Assembly: GCF_011764505.1 (NCBI RefSeq)
Contig: NZ_AP022839.1
Location: 2,153,001-2,217,000 of the forward strand
Length of the DNA: 64,000 nt
Direction: 5' to 3'
Source: Legionella antarctica
Lineage (GTDB): Bacteria > Pseudomonadota > Gammaproteobacteria > Legionellales > Legionellaceae
Below, piece after piece: positions 9,962 to 18,583 of the stretch; the first letter of the stretch is position 1; each line of letters starts with the position of its first letter. Under the pieces are notes generated by a model. That model ran no database searches, was not told where the DNA came from, and saw only the letters and a program-made list of their open reading frames with translations. Both the position numbers and the translations under genes were made by a program.

Positions 9962-11488
9962 ATGTCAAAACGTAAATACGAGAAGTCGGAAGAAACTTCT
10001 TCCACTCATAAATTAGCTAAAGTCTCTTCTCAAGTAAACAATTATTCGGAAAATTTAATTGTTTATAACAATTGTCTTAAACTCAATCCAAAAAATGATG
10101 AAGCTTTGGTACGCAGAAGTGAAATTTACAGAAAGCAAGGAAATCAGGCTGCTGCTTTAGCTGATTTAGACCAGGCTATTATTATTAATCCTAGCAATAC
10201 TCAAGCTTTTGTATTCCGAGGGGTGATCAATGGACTACAACGAAATTTTGCTGCTGCTTTAGCTGATTTAGACCAGGCTATTGTTCTTGAGCCGAATAAT
10301 GTCCATGCTGTGGCAATCCGAGGTGCGACTTATAGAATGCAAGGAAACCTGGAGGCTGCATTAGATGATTTGAACAGGGCTATGGAGCTTGCTCCTAATC
10401 ATCCACTTGCTTTAATAAACCGAGGTATGATTTATAAAATTCAAGGAAAGTTGGATGCCGCATTAGCTGATTTAGACCAGGATATTATTCTTAGGCCAAA
10501 TAATATCAATTCGTTAGCTCACCGAGGTGAGCTTTATAGACTACAAGGAAAATTCGATGCTGCATTATCTGATTTGAACCAGGCTATTGGTATCAATCCG
10601 AACGAGATACATGCTTTAACTAATCGAGGTGAGGTTTATAGACTACAAGGAAAACTGGATGCTGCATTAGTAGATTTAAACAAGATTCTTGTTATTGATC
10701 CAAAGAAAGACTTTGTTTTATCAATCCGAGCCGATATTTATAAAATACAAGGAAACCTGGATGCTGCATTAGCTGATTTAGAGATGGCTATTTCTATTAA
10801 TCCCGATAGTGCCTTATTTTTAACATTCCGAGGTGAGGTATATAGGAGACAAGGAAGCTTGGGTGCTGCATTAGTTGATTTGAACCGGGCTATTTCTATT
10901 AATCCGAATTATTCCCCTGCTTTAGCCAACAGAGGTGAAGTTTATAGAGAAAAAAGAAACCTGATTGCTGCATTAGCTGATTTGAACCGGGCTATTGAGC
11001 TTGAGCCGAATAATGTCCTTGCTTTAGCAAACCGAGGTGCGGTTTATAGAATACAACAAAGCGACCGTGATGCATTAACTGATCTGAACCGATCTATTGA
11101 GCTTGATCCAAATAATACCTTAGCTTTAGCAAACCGAGGCGCGGTTTATATTAACCTAAACTGGCTGGATGTTGCCTTACCTGATTTGAACCGGGCTATT
11201 GAGGTTGATCCGAATAATGCCCTTGCATTAGCAAACCGAGGTGAGGTATCTAGAAAACAAGGAAATTTGAGTGCAGCATTAACTGATTTAGACCGGGCTA
11301 TAGAGATTGATCCGAATAATACCCTCGCATTAGCAAACCGAGGTGAGGTATCTAGAAAACAAGGAAATTTGGGCGCAGCATTAACTGATTTAGACCGGGC
11401 TATTATTCTTGATCCGAATAATGCCTTAGCTTTTGGTAGCCGAGGTGAGCTTTATTTCCGTCAAGAAAATCTGTCTGCAGCATTAACT
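9962..11488 (+). pseudogene. TPR-repeat protein, 5' part, interrupted by an IS3 element
   Basis: The start is the ATG at 9962, preceded by GCGAGGGCAA; the same frame is open to 9911, but that start lacks a ribosome site. After a basic N-terminus come 34-residue tetratricopeptide repeats with the consensus RG-VYR-QGNL-AALTDL-RAI--PNN. Fourteen complete repeats precede the break, which falls in repeat 15 after ...NLSAALT. The frame then runs a few codons into the insertion. Rejoining at the duplicated ACT (11486-11488 with 12969-12971) restores one frame into the 3' part, giving about 685 residues with about 16 repeats. TPR arrays bind other proteins, and Legionella uses many as effectors or host-interaction factors. 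The function of this one is unknown. Confidence 0.85.
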
Positions 11489-11623
11489 GTACAGTGGACC
11501 CCATTGTCAAGACAGCGATCCGTTTAATTTAAGATATAACTTTAATTCTACTTTCTTTCGTTGACGAGGGTGCGTAGCACACGAGTCAACCACAATAGCA
11601 GTTAATGAAACACCTGTTATTGA

Positions 11624-11757
11624 GCCTGTGGGTATGTGGGCGCGAAGCCATCGAGTGTGGTCAAGCGGTGGATAACGTCTTTTTGTTATCCATGGCTTGT
11701 CCACATGTCCCGAAGGGCGATGGCTGATCCGCAGGACGCGTCCACATATCCACAGGC
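11624..11757. repeat. Long imperfect palindrome at the 3' side of the IS3 element
   Basis: The outer arms GCCTGTGGGTATGTGGGCG (11624-11642) and CGTCCACATATCCACAGGC (11739-11757) pair with two mismatches. Inner blocks pair too: GAAGCCATCG (from about 11645) with CGATGGCT, and TGTGG-CAAGC...GGATAAC with GTTATCC...GCTTG-CCACA around 11655-11705. The whole forms a bulged hairpin of about 134 nt between the orfB stop and the left inverted repeat. It may be a terminator or a transposition or regulatory structure. A similar, shorter palindrome lies in the second IS3 element. Confidence 0.6.
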
Positions 11758-11763
11758 ATTCCA

Positions 11764-12624
11764 TTACGCTGCAGCCTCATATAGGCCAGCATAAACCTCT
11801 GACGGCGTGTATATTCCAAATGATTGATGAGGTCTTTCGTCGTTATAAAACTTGAAATACACCCTTAAACCATTTCGTAGTGCTAAAACTGTTCCGTATT
11901 CTTTTATGTAAATATCTTCATATTTGACTGAACGCCATAGCCGTTCAATGAACACATTATCCATCCATCGACCTTTCCCGTCCATGCTAATTTTGATGTC
12001 ATGGTCTTTTAAAACATCGGTAAACGCCTTACTGGTAAACTGGGAGCCTTGATCCGTATTAAAAATATCAGGCCTGCCGTGGAGCCTGATGGCGCTCTCC
12101 AACGCGCTTACACAAAAGTCATCATCCATGCTGTTTGATACCTTCCAAGAGAGCACCTTGCGGCTATACCAGTCCATTATTGCCACCAAATATACAAAGC
12201 CTCCTTGCATCCTAACGTAGGTAATATCGGTGCACCAAACCTGATTGGGTCGATCAATCACTAAACCACGTAGCAAGTAGGGATAAACCTTTTGTTCCTT
12301 GTTCTTTTTACTCGTATTCGGCTTTGGTGCCACTGAAACCAGACCCATGATCCGCATCAAACGCTGCACTCTCTTACGGTTAACGTCATGGCCAAGGCGA
12401 CGTAAATAAGAACGCATCTTTCTGCTTCCATAGAAAGGATGGCGCATGTATTCCTCATCAATCAAGACCATCAAAGCCAGATTCTCTGGGCTCTCGGTAC
12501 ATATTCCTTCGCCAGCAGTGCGATAGTAGCTAGCGCGTGACAAATTAACCAATGCACATTGGCGTACGATGCTGAGTGTAGGGTGATTGACATCAATCAT
12601 GGCTCGCTTCTCCCGCACGCTCAA
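11764..12624 (-). CDS. IS3-family transposase OrfB (integrase core)
   Basis: 286 residues with an N-terminal HTH_21-like segment (HPFYGSRKMRSYLRR) and an rve/DDE integrase core. The catalytic acidic residues lie in WCTDITYV, in FNTDQGSQFTS and in the Glu of VFIERLWRSVKYEDIY. The frame begins upstream of the apparent TTG start and overlaps the end of orfA. A run of eight A's just before the orfA stop (A-AAA-AAG type) puts orfB in the -1 frame, so an OrfAB fusion by -1 ribosomal frameshifting is expected, as in other IS3 elements. Confidence 0.92.
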   Translation of the reverse strand: MSVREKRAMIDVNHPTLSIVRQCALVNLSRASYYRTAGEGICTESPENLALMVLIDEEYMRHPFYGSRKMRSYLRRLGHDVNRKRVQRLMRIMGLVSVAPKPNTSKKNKEQKVYPYLLRGLVIDRPNQVWCTDITYVRMQGGFVYLVAIMDWYSRKVLSWKVSNSMDDDFCVSALESAIRLHGRPDIFNTDQGSQFTSKAFTDVLKDHDIKISMDGKGRWMDNVFIERLWRSVKYEDIYIKEYGTVLALRNGLRVYFKFYNDERPHQSFGIYTPSEVYAGLYEAAA

Positions 12625-12905
12625 CTTAGATGACCGGTCTTTTTTTTAAGCCAGTCTAACTCAACCGCTAGCTGGCCTATTTGCGTGTATAATCGATCTC
12701 GTTCTTGTATGATGGAGTCCATGTCTTTGTCATGCTTGCCGCTAAACAATTGCTTGCTTCCATCCAGTAATTGTTTTTTCCACAGATTGATTTGTGTTGC
12801 ATGCACCTCAAATTCAGATGCCAATTCATTGGTCGTCTTGTGACTTTTTAATGCCTCAATTGCTACCTTTGCTTTGAAGTCAGATGTAAATTTTTTTTTA
12901 GCCAC
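12621..12905 (-). CDS. IS3-family transposase OrfA (HTH DNA-binding)
   Basis: 94 residues, an HTH_Tnp_1/IS3_IS911-type protein: a basic start, KVAIEALKSHKTTNELASEF, then HATQINLWKKQLL for the recognition helix, then a C-terminal leucine zipper-like helix ending in DWLKKK. It binds the inverted repeats and forms the N-terminal half of the OrfAB transposase after frameshifting in the A8 tract at about 12640-12647. Confidence 0.92.
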   Translation of the reverse strand: MAKKKFTSDFKAKVAIEALKSHKTTNELASEFEVHATQINLWKKQLLDGSKQLFSGKHDKDMDSIIQERDRLYTQIGQLAVELDWLKKKTGHLS

Positions 12906-12968
12906 TTGGTACCCCGTTTAACAATGGTTTCTATTTTACACCACTGTCTCATTTTTGGGGTCCACTAT

Positions 12969-13502
12969 ACTGATTTAGAGCAAGCTGTTAAACTCAATAA
13001 CCAAAATGGGGAGGTGCTTGTATGTATTGCCAGAATTTATCATCAACAGGGCAAACTTAATAATGCATTGAAAACATATGATAAAGCAAATAAACTTATT
13101 AAATCTTCAGAACTTTTAAAAGAACAGGCTGTTATTTACAAATTGTTAGGTAATGAGAAGGACGCCATTTTGTCACAACATAAAGCGCATTTACAGCAAT
13201 TAGATGAAGGAAAAGTACCATCATTGCAGGCGTATGGAAAATGGACATTTTTCAAGCAGGAGACTACTGTATTTGGCACAGGAGAAATATTCCGTACCAT
13301 ACATCTTGAAAGGATCAGAGAGCTTTTGCTATCCAATGATATTAATCCGGTTACTATTGTGACGATGCGGGAGAAACTGAATCAATCTCCTGCCTTTAAC
13401 CACTTACCATCAATTTTTTCACAACTTGATCGGATTGATCTACAAACAAGAAACCAACACGTACGCAACTTTTCAGACAATACGAGCAAAACAACACCTT
13501 GA
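12969..13502 (+). pseudogene. TPR-repeat protein, 3' part, downstream of the IS3 element
   Basis: This continues the TPR gene after the insertion in the same frame (ACT then GATTTAGAGC, giving T-DLEQAV). It finishes repeat 15, adds a more divergent repeat 16 (LNNALKTYDKANKL) and part of a 17th, and then a non-repeat C-terminal domain of about 110 residues with no family I recognise, ending in NTSKTTP. The open frame upstream to 12906 lies inside the IS element and is not native. If expressed alone from the element it would lack most of the TPR array. Confidence 0.8.
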
Positions 13503-13657
13503 TTTTACGGGGCTTTGTTGGCTCACCCATCATAGCCCATGGTAATATAACAAAAACTACTTGTTATCAAATAATTGTTAATCTTTGAGCGTGAAAAAAA
13601 ATAATTAATTGGCAACTTTTATGTCAGATTTATCAGAATTAATCCAGCTTATATCTG

Positions 13658-14773
13658 TTAACTCAAATTCGGTCCGTTAGTTGGTACGTCTTCATCTGCT
13701 TTTTCACTTGCTTTTTCTTTTTCTAATTCACTTTTAATTGATTTGAACAATCTTTCTGTAGAAGAACTCAATGAAAATAAGTTACTAAAAAAACCGGGTG
13801 AACGCTTCTCAAATAAAGCTTGGCTCTTTTCAGCTTCATACTTCATAATCGATCCTAAAAGTTGTGTGGCAGTAAGGGTATTTTGACCTGCAATATCGTT
13901 ATACATTGTTTTTATAGCATCGAACTTAGCTCGAGTTTTAGGATCTTCTGGATTGGATAAAGGAATCTCCTCCATTCTTTTATATAGTTTGCTTAATATA
14001 CGATGCTGCTGGTCACTTGATTCTTTAAAAACATTGGGTGGGGGTGGAAAAATATAAAAACTTTCTTTATCAGGTTGACCCGCTATTAACAGTGTCTTAT
14101 ATTTAGGACTGACAAAAAAATATTTGGAAACATCGGTTGCAAAACCAAGAACAACCTCCACGATATTTAAAGCGGAGGTACGACAGGTATTAGATATGTG
14201 TATTTCCTGAACCTCTTTTGAAATTTTCTCAACCTTAGCCTGATCTGAAACAGTAAAGTTACAATCTTTCAGTGCCTTGAGCTCAAATCTAACCTCGTCA
14301 TTATCTGCCTCTTCACTAACTGGAACATAGCACTTAATTGCCTCATCCTCCATAATTTTTTTGTCCGTAACTTCTTCATTAGGATGATTTTTACGATAAA
14401 CTCTGAGAATACCTGCACTTATATCAGGATTTACTAACTGTTTTTTTTCAATCTCAGCAGTAAGTTCTAAAAATTGTTTAAATTGCTCATAATTAATAGC
14501 ATAAGCCTGGTAATTAATAACTGCTACACTATCTTTACTGCGCCATAATCCTTCATCAGTAATTCTGGATAAGGTTCCGAAACTGATCGCCTTCCCAGTC
14601 ATCAATACTGTTTTACCAAAATCAGGATCAATGTCATTAGTTTTACCGACCCTAGCCAATAGTTTTGGTGACCCATTATGCATTACTCCCAGCATCATAA
14701 AACTATGTATGTCTTGTTTCACTATGGAAACAAAGTACTCATCCTTCTTGCTCATTGTTATAGAATCGGTCAT
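13658..14773 (-). CDS. Orphan protein, candidate Dot/Icm substrate
   Basis: 371 residues with no domain I recognise. It is soluble, without a signal peptide or membrane segments. The N-terminal half is mixed alpha/beta, and a proline-rich stretch YIFPPPPNVF occurs near residue 245. The last 30 residues are rich in Lys and Glu, including ELEKEKASEKADED before a polar tail, resembling the Glu-rich (E-block) C-terminal signal known for Dot/Icm effectors. It diverges from the hydrolase-like gene at 14848 and sits between two IS3 insertions, so it may belong to an accessory effector cluster. The function is unknown and effector status is inferred. Confidence 0.7.
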   Translation of the reverse strand: MTDSITMSKKDEYFVSIVKQDIHSFMMLGVMHNGSPKLLARVGKTNDIDPDFGKTVLMTGKAISFGTLSRITDEGLWRSKDSVAVINYQAYAINYEQFKQFLELTAEIEKKQLVNPDISAGILRVYRKNHPNEEVTDKKIMEDEAIKCYVPVSEEADNDEVRFELKALKDCNFTVSDQAKVEKISKEVQEIHISNTCRTSALNIVEVVLGFATDVSKYFFVSPKYKTLLIAGQPDKESFYIFPPPPNVFKESSDQQHRILSKLYKRMEEIPLSNPEDPKTRAKFDAIKTMYNDIAGQNTLTATQLLGSIMKYEAEKSQALFEKRSPGFFSNLFSLSSSTERLFKSIKSELEKEKASEKADEDVPTNGPNLS

Positions 14774-14847
14774 GACAACTCCAGCAATTGTTTTTTATAT
14801 GTACTATTATTTTAATAGTAGAACATTAATTGCTAGTGAGATGTACT

Positions 14848-15615
14848 ATGGGTAAAAAAATACTTTTCGTATTTTCCGGAACTGGCGACAAAGCTAAAGA
14901 TGTGAAATGGTCTTATGATCAGCAAACCTTTAAGGATGATGTAGTAAGAGTATATTTCAATGGCTGCCAAGACTTTTCTATTGGAGGTAAAACTCCAGGC
15001 GTAGGATACCTTTCGCCCAACCTGGATGTTGTTTCTTCGAAATTACGTGATTGCTTCAATATTAAAGGTGAATTGTCATTTTCTAAATTAAAAAGAAAAT
15101 TTGGTAATTCCATTATTATTGAGGGTGTTAATTCTGATGATGCGCCAGTAGACTCTATTAATTTAGCTGGTTTTAGTCGAGGGGCAGTAACTACTTTTGC
15201 TGCAGCGCGTCATCTAGATGATTTGAACATACCTATAGCTCTCTTTGCCGAGGACCCAGTACCTGGTAATAGCAAACAAAATGCAAAAAAGAAAGGCACC
15301 GAATTTTATAAAAATCACGATTTACGTGATTGCAAAAATTTACATCAGGCCGATGTTATTTTAGGTGTATATAAAAAAAATGTTGATCCCCTACATAATA
15401 AATTTTATAGACAAATGGCTCCTTTATTTAGTGAGCAGTGTAACGCATCAATTTCTACATTACCAAAAACCTATCATCTTAAATTCAGTCTGAAAAGTTT
15501 AAATCACAAAGTTGATTATCTTGAGAAATCAGGACTTATTGATGTGATATGGGTCCGCATGTCTGGAACAAAATTAAGGAAAAATAAGAGCTATTCATCC
15601 ATCATTTATAGTTAA
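14848..15615 (+). pseudogene. Alpha/beta-hydrolase-like N-terminal fragment, probably a disrupted effector gene
   Basis: The start is the ATG at 14848, after AGTGAG; the frame is open to a TTG at 14830. The N-terminus MGKKILFVFSGTGD and the nucleophile-elbow-like motif AGFSRGAVTTFAAA resemble the DUF2235-type alpha/beta hydrolase fold, with Ser in G-F-S-R-G as likely nucleophile. The protein stops after about 255 residues, shortly before an IS3 element. A long open frame without a native start begins directly after that element. I infer that both are parts of one former gene. The last 25 residues (from IDVIWVRM) look out of register, and a one-base shift would give MGPHVWNKIKEK, so a frameshift may also be present. 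Confidence 0.55.
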
Positions 15616-15716
15616 AAATTCACTCAAATTAACCTATTTAAACCTACTCAATACCGTATGAATAGTGATTGCTACTACGAATTGTCTTAGGTCATTTTAC
15701 CACAACTCTATCAGAA

Positions 15717-15791
15717 TGACTTATCCACAAGTCCACAGGTCAGGAGAGCTTCACTTTCTCGTATAGGCCTGTGGGCCTTGTGGGTAAGTCA
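15717..15791. repeat. Palindrome with a DnaA-box-like core in the second IS3 element
   Basis: Arms TGACTTATCCACAAGTCC (from 15717) and GGCCTTGTGGGTAAGTCA (ending 15791) pair with few mismatches around a 28-nt loop. The left arm contains TTATCCACA (15721-15729), identical to the classic DnaA-box consensus. It lies just after the orfB stop, the same place as the palindrome in the first IS3 element, and shares its CCTGTGGG and TGTGG words. Confidence 0.6.
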
Positions 15792-15810
15792 TGACGCTCT
15801 CATTTAGGGT

Positions 15811-16656
15811 TTATGGTCTTTTCCGGCCATAATACACCTCTGCGGGCGTTAAATAATTAAAGGACTGGTGAAGCCTTCGGTTATTATAATACTCAAAATA
15901 CTCCGTTAAGGCCAGCTCAACCTCTTCAATTGTATCAAAATCATACCGGTAGATTTTTTCTTGCTTAACACTACGCCACAATCGCTCGATAAATATATTA
16001 TCTAAATAACGTCCTCGCCCATCCATGCTGATAGAAATGTGGTGAGATTTTAGCGTATTTATCCAATCTTTTGAGGTAAATTGAGAACCCTGATCCGTGT
16101 TAAAGATCTCACAACGCGAATGCAGCAAAGCGTTTCTAAGCGCCTCAATACAAAATTCAGCCTCCATAGTAGGTGAAATAGCCCATCCAATCACATAACG
16201 ACTATACCAGTCCATAATAGCTACTAAATACACATGCTTTCCTTTCATGCGGATGTAGGTGATATCTGCGGCCCAAACCTGATTTGGTTTGGTGATATCC
16301 ACCTCTTTTAATAAATAAGGGAACACCTCATGCTCCTTATTGGGAACGCTTGTATTTGGCTTTGGGTAAACAGTCGATAACCCCATCATTTCCATCAACT
16401 TTTTTACTCGACGTTTACCAACAGGATAGCCTACTTCTTTTGACAGCCATCTTGCCCGCTTAATTTTACCTTCACATGGATACTGCAGATAGTGCTCATC
16501 AAGTAGCGCCATAAGCGCTTCATCTTCGACAGAAATGGGCTTGGCACTATAATAATAACTTGAAACAGGCAAGTCTAATAGCAAGCATTGTTCACGAATG
16601 GTGAGCTCGGCAAGAGGATCAATCATGACGCGCTTTTCATCCAGACTAAAGTTCAT
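15811..16656 (-). CDS. IS3-family transposase OrfB, second element
   Basis: 281 residues with an integrase core: WAADITYI, FNTDQGSQFTS and the Glu in NIFIERLWRSVKQEKIY supply the DDE residues. It starts at an ATG overlapping the end of orfA by 11 nt. Unlike the first IS3 element, the slippery tract here is nine A's and orfB is in the +1 (equivalently -2) frame. A simple -1 shift runs into a TGA. Reinitiation at the overlapping ATG, or transcriptional slippage on the A9 run, would be needed to make an OrfAB fusion. Confidence 0.9.
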   Translation of the reverse strand: MNFSLDEKRVMIDPLAELTIREQCLLLDLPVSSYYYSAKPISVEDEALMALLDEHYLQYPCEGKIKRARWLSKEVGYPVGKRRVKKLMEMMGLSTVYPKPNTSVPNKEHEVFPYLLKEVDITKPNQVWAADITYIRMKGKHVYLVAIMDWYSRYVIGWAISPTMEAEFCIEALRNALLHSRCEIFNTDQGSQFTSKDWINTLKSHHISISMDGRGRYLDNIFIERLWRSVKQEKIYRYDFDTIEEVELALTEYFEYYNNRRLHQSFNYLTPAEVYYGRKRP

Positions 16657-16930
16657 GCTTTTTTTTTAGCCAAGATAGCTGCGCTTGAAGTCGACCAATT
16701 TCTTGATATAATGCCTCAACAAGCTGCTCTTGGGACTTGGCTTCTTTTTCATTAGCCCCAGAGAATAAATCGTTAATGGCTTTGATGGCCGATTGCTTCC
16801 AAGTTTTTACCTGCGTTGCGTGAACACCGTATTCACTGGTAATTTGCGCTTGTGTGAGTTTCCCCTCAATCGCAGCTAGCGTTATTTTTGCCTTCTTGGC
16901 CGCCGTATAATAAGCTCGCTTTTTAGACAT
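16646..16930 (-). CDS. IS3-family transposase OrfA, second element
   Basis: 94-residue HTH protein: AKKAKITLAAIEGKLTQAQI, HATQVKTWKQSAI, then a coiled-coil-like tail EQLVEALYQEIGRLQAQLSWLKKK. It has the length and domain plan of the OrfA at 12621, and the two align through the HATQ(I/V)..WK and WLKKK motifs. It ends just after the A9 tract. Confidence 0.9.
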   Translation of the reverse strand: MSKKRAYYTAAKKAKITLAAIEGKLTQAQITSEYGVHATQVKTWKQSAIKAINDLFSGANEKEAKSQEQLVEALYQEIGRLQAQLSWLKKKHEL

Positions 16931-16961
16931 TTTATTCTCCTCTTTGTATTAAGAAGAATAG

Positions 16962-18359
16962 CTCTTAAAAAACCTTTTTTTGTGTCCAGAAAACCGCGCC
17001 TATATTAATGATCCAAAGTATTATCCTGAAGAAAAAGACTCTATGTTTTTCGTGCCAAAGATATTACAACAAAAATTCCATGTTGGTGTTAATGGACGAG
17101 TAAAACTATCAGATCGATATAAGAATCTATTATACTATCATATCAATATAAAGGGACGAGAAGTTGAACGTAGAGCAAGTATCAAATTGGGTCAAAGTTT
17201 ATATGCATTGGATCTTGTACCAAATTTTACTTCTAAGGATGAGCTTTATAAAAAAATAAGCACTGATAATTCTGATAATGGCAAAGCATTAAGAGAGTTC
17301 ATAGTCGAATTTGAAAATATTAATCAATATATTTTTAGAAAAATTGATGATGAGAACATCAAAAAAGCAATGGATAAATTTAGAGTCGCAGTTTATGAAC
17401 AATTACATTCATTTCCTATTGAAGCTGCTACTCTCAGCCAAAAACAAGAATTTCACAACCATATTTTAAATAGTTTAAAAAGGGTTAAAGAAGAAATCCC
17501 AAGTAAATACTATTCTGAGCTTAAAAAACATATGGGTACTTTTTTGAAAGAGAATGTGATTTTTCATCCTGGATTATCAACATATCTGGATGAAACACAA
17601 ACATATCAGACTAAACCCAAAAACATGAAGGATAGTTCTAAGGCAATAGTTGCTATTAGAGATGCAACAAATGCAGATGAAATAGCTGAGCTTCTATACC
17701 AAATGTCAGAAAGTTCAAGAGAAGCAGCATCAGAGATCATCATCTCAAATTTACTTCCACTGATCACAAATGCAAACCAATTAGGAACTATTATCCGTTT
17801 TATTCCCCCCTTAAAAATTGAAGCGATGTTAAGAAAACCGGGAATAATCTCACTACTGGAAAATATGGATGACCTCAATGGAGTGATGAGTATGATGTTT
17901 ACAGCAGATCAGCGAAAAATGGTCTTTAATGCCACGAAGAATTTTATCAAGGATATGAAACCCAACTTTGCCCAATTGGGGGAGTGCATACAATACTTGT
18001 CGAATGATCAAATTAAAGCACTCTTGAAAACAATCTCGTTTAGTACTATCCAATCAGATTCAAGTGAAGACATGATTAGACTTTTTGAAAAATTAAGTAC
18101 GAACCAATTTAATAAAATATTGCCAATTGTAGATAAAAAAATAGCAGAATACTTGGGAAAAAGAATTGGATACGACGATGGAAAAGGGCTGCATGATTTT
18201 CTAAAAACTAAAGCGAGTGATGCCGATGCCCTGAAGGCATTCAAAACAATCTTTCCAGATGTCTCAAAAATTATAAGCACCCAAAAAAATTATAAATCTC
18301 AGTTAACCTCTTTAACTACTGAGCCGAGTCTTGATGATAATTCGGAGCTTAAAATTTAA
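16962..18359 (+). pseudogene. 3' fragment of a large effector-like gene truncated by the IS3 element
   Basis: The frame is open from 16962, just after an in-frame TAG, and the first native-looking residues are PENRAYINDPKYY. There is only a TTG at 16980 and no ribosome site, so it lacks its own start. The 459-residue stretch is Lys-rich and mostly alpha-helical. Its middle shows helical pseudo-repeats (ADEIAELLYQMSE, ANQLGTIIRFIPP, FAQLGECIQYLSN), a style seen in Legionella effectors. The probable 5' half is the hydrolase-like fragment at 14848-15615. I do not recognise the C-terminal domain. Confidence 0.6.
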
Positions 18360-18500
18360 TAGAGAGGTTCCTATTATCAACCAGGGCTTGTTGACCATTT
18401 ATCTTTTACAACCCTATCACCCTACCTACTGCAGCTTGTTTGACATCCAGAGGAAATACGAAAAAAAACAGAAAAATTGCTCGCCAAGATCTCTAACTGG

Positions 18501-18523
18501 ATCCCGCGAACAAGTCGCGGGAT
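18501..18523. repeat. Small perfect GC-rich palindrome (REP-like)
   Basis: ATCCCGCG (18501-18508) and CGCGGGAT (18516-18523) form an 8-bp stem with a 7-nt loop in an otherwise AT-rich spacer between convergent genes. It could act as a bidirectional terminator for the fragment at 16962 and for fadE, or be one copy of a dispersed palindromic repeat. Confidence 0.5.
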
Positions 18524-18583
18524 GTCGAAATACCAATTGTCGGCAGATCACAGATGTTTTTACCATCTCTAGATCATAGTATT

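Larger units (their letters stand above)
11489..12968 (-). mobile_element. IS3-family insertion sequence inside the TPR gene
   Basis: About 1480 bp. The terminal inverted repeats share the core AGTGGACCCC: the left end reads GTACAGTGGACCCC at 11489 and the right end ends GGGGTCCACTAT at 12968. A 3-bp target duplication ACT flanks it (11486-11488 and 12969-12971), and deleting one copy plus the element restores the TPR reading frame exactly. It carries orfA and orfB on the minus strand in the usual IS3 arrangement, plus a long palindrome after orfB. The intact ORFs suggest a recent insertion. Confidence 0.92.
15700..16975 (-). mobile_element. Second IS3-family insertion sequence (ends unresolved)
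   Basis: This is a complete orfA-orfB pair on minus with a palindromic 3' region. It is only moderately similar to the element at 11489, so it is a different IS3 member. I could not identify a convincing pair of terminal inverted repeats or a target duplication, and the limits given are approximate. The right end lies between the orfA start (16930) and the first codons of the downstream gene fragment (about 16980). Confidence 0.75.

Noticed and set aside
10100-11480. CRISPR or other non-coding repeat array
   Set aside because: The 102-bp period is in frame and encodes tetratricopeptide repeats.
11507-11764. 85-codon minus-strand frame after IS3 orfB
   Set aside because: It lies in the palindromic non-coding part of the element and has no homology I recognise.
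15615-15720. Left inverted repeat of the second IS3 matching its right end
   Set aside because: The best alignment (AGGT.TTTTA) is too short and AT-rich to trust, so the limits are left open.
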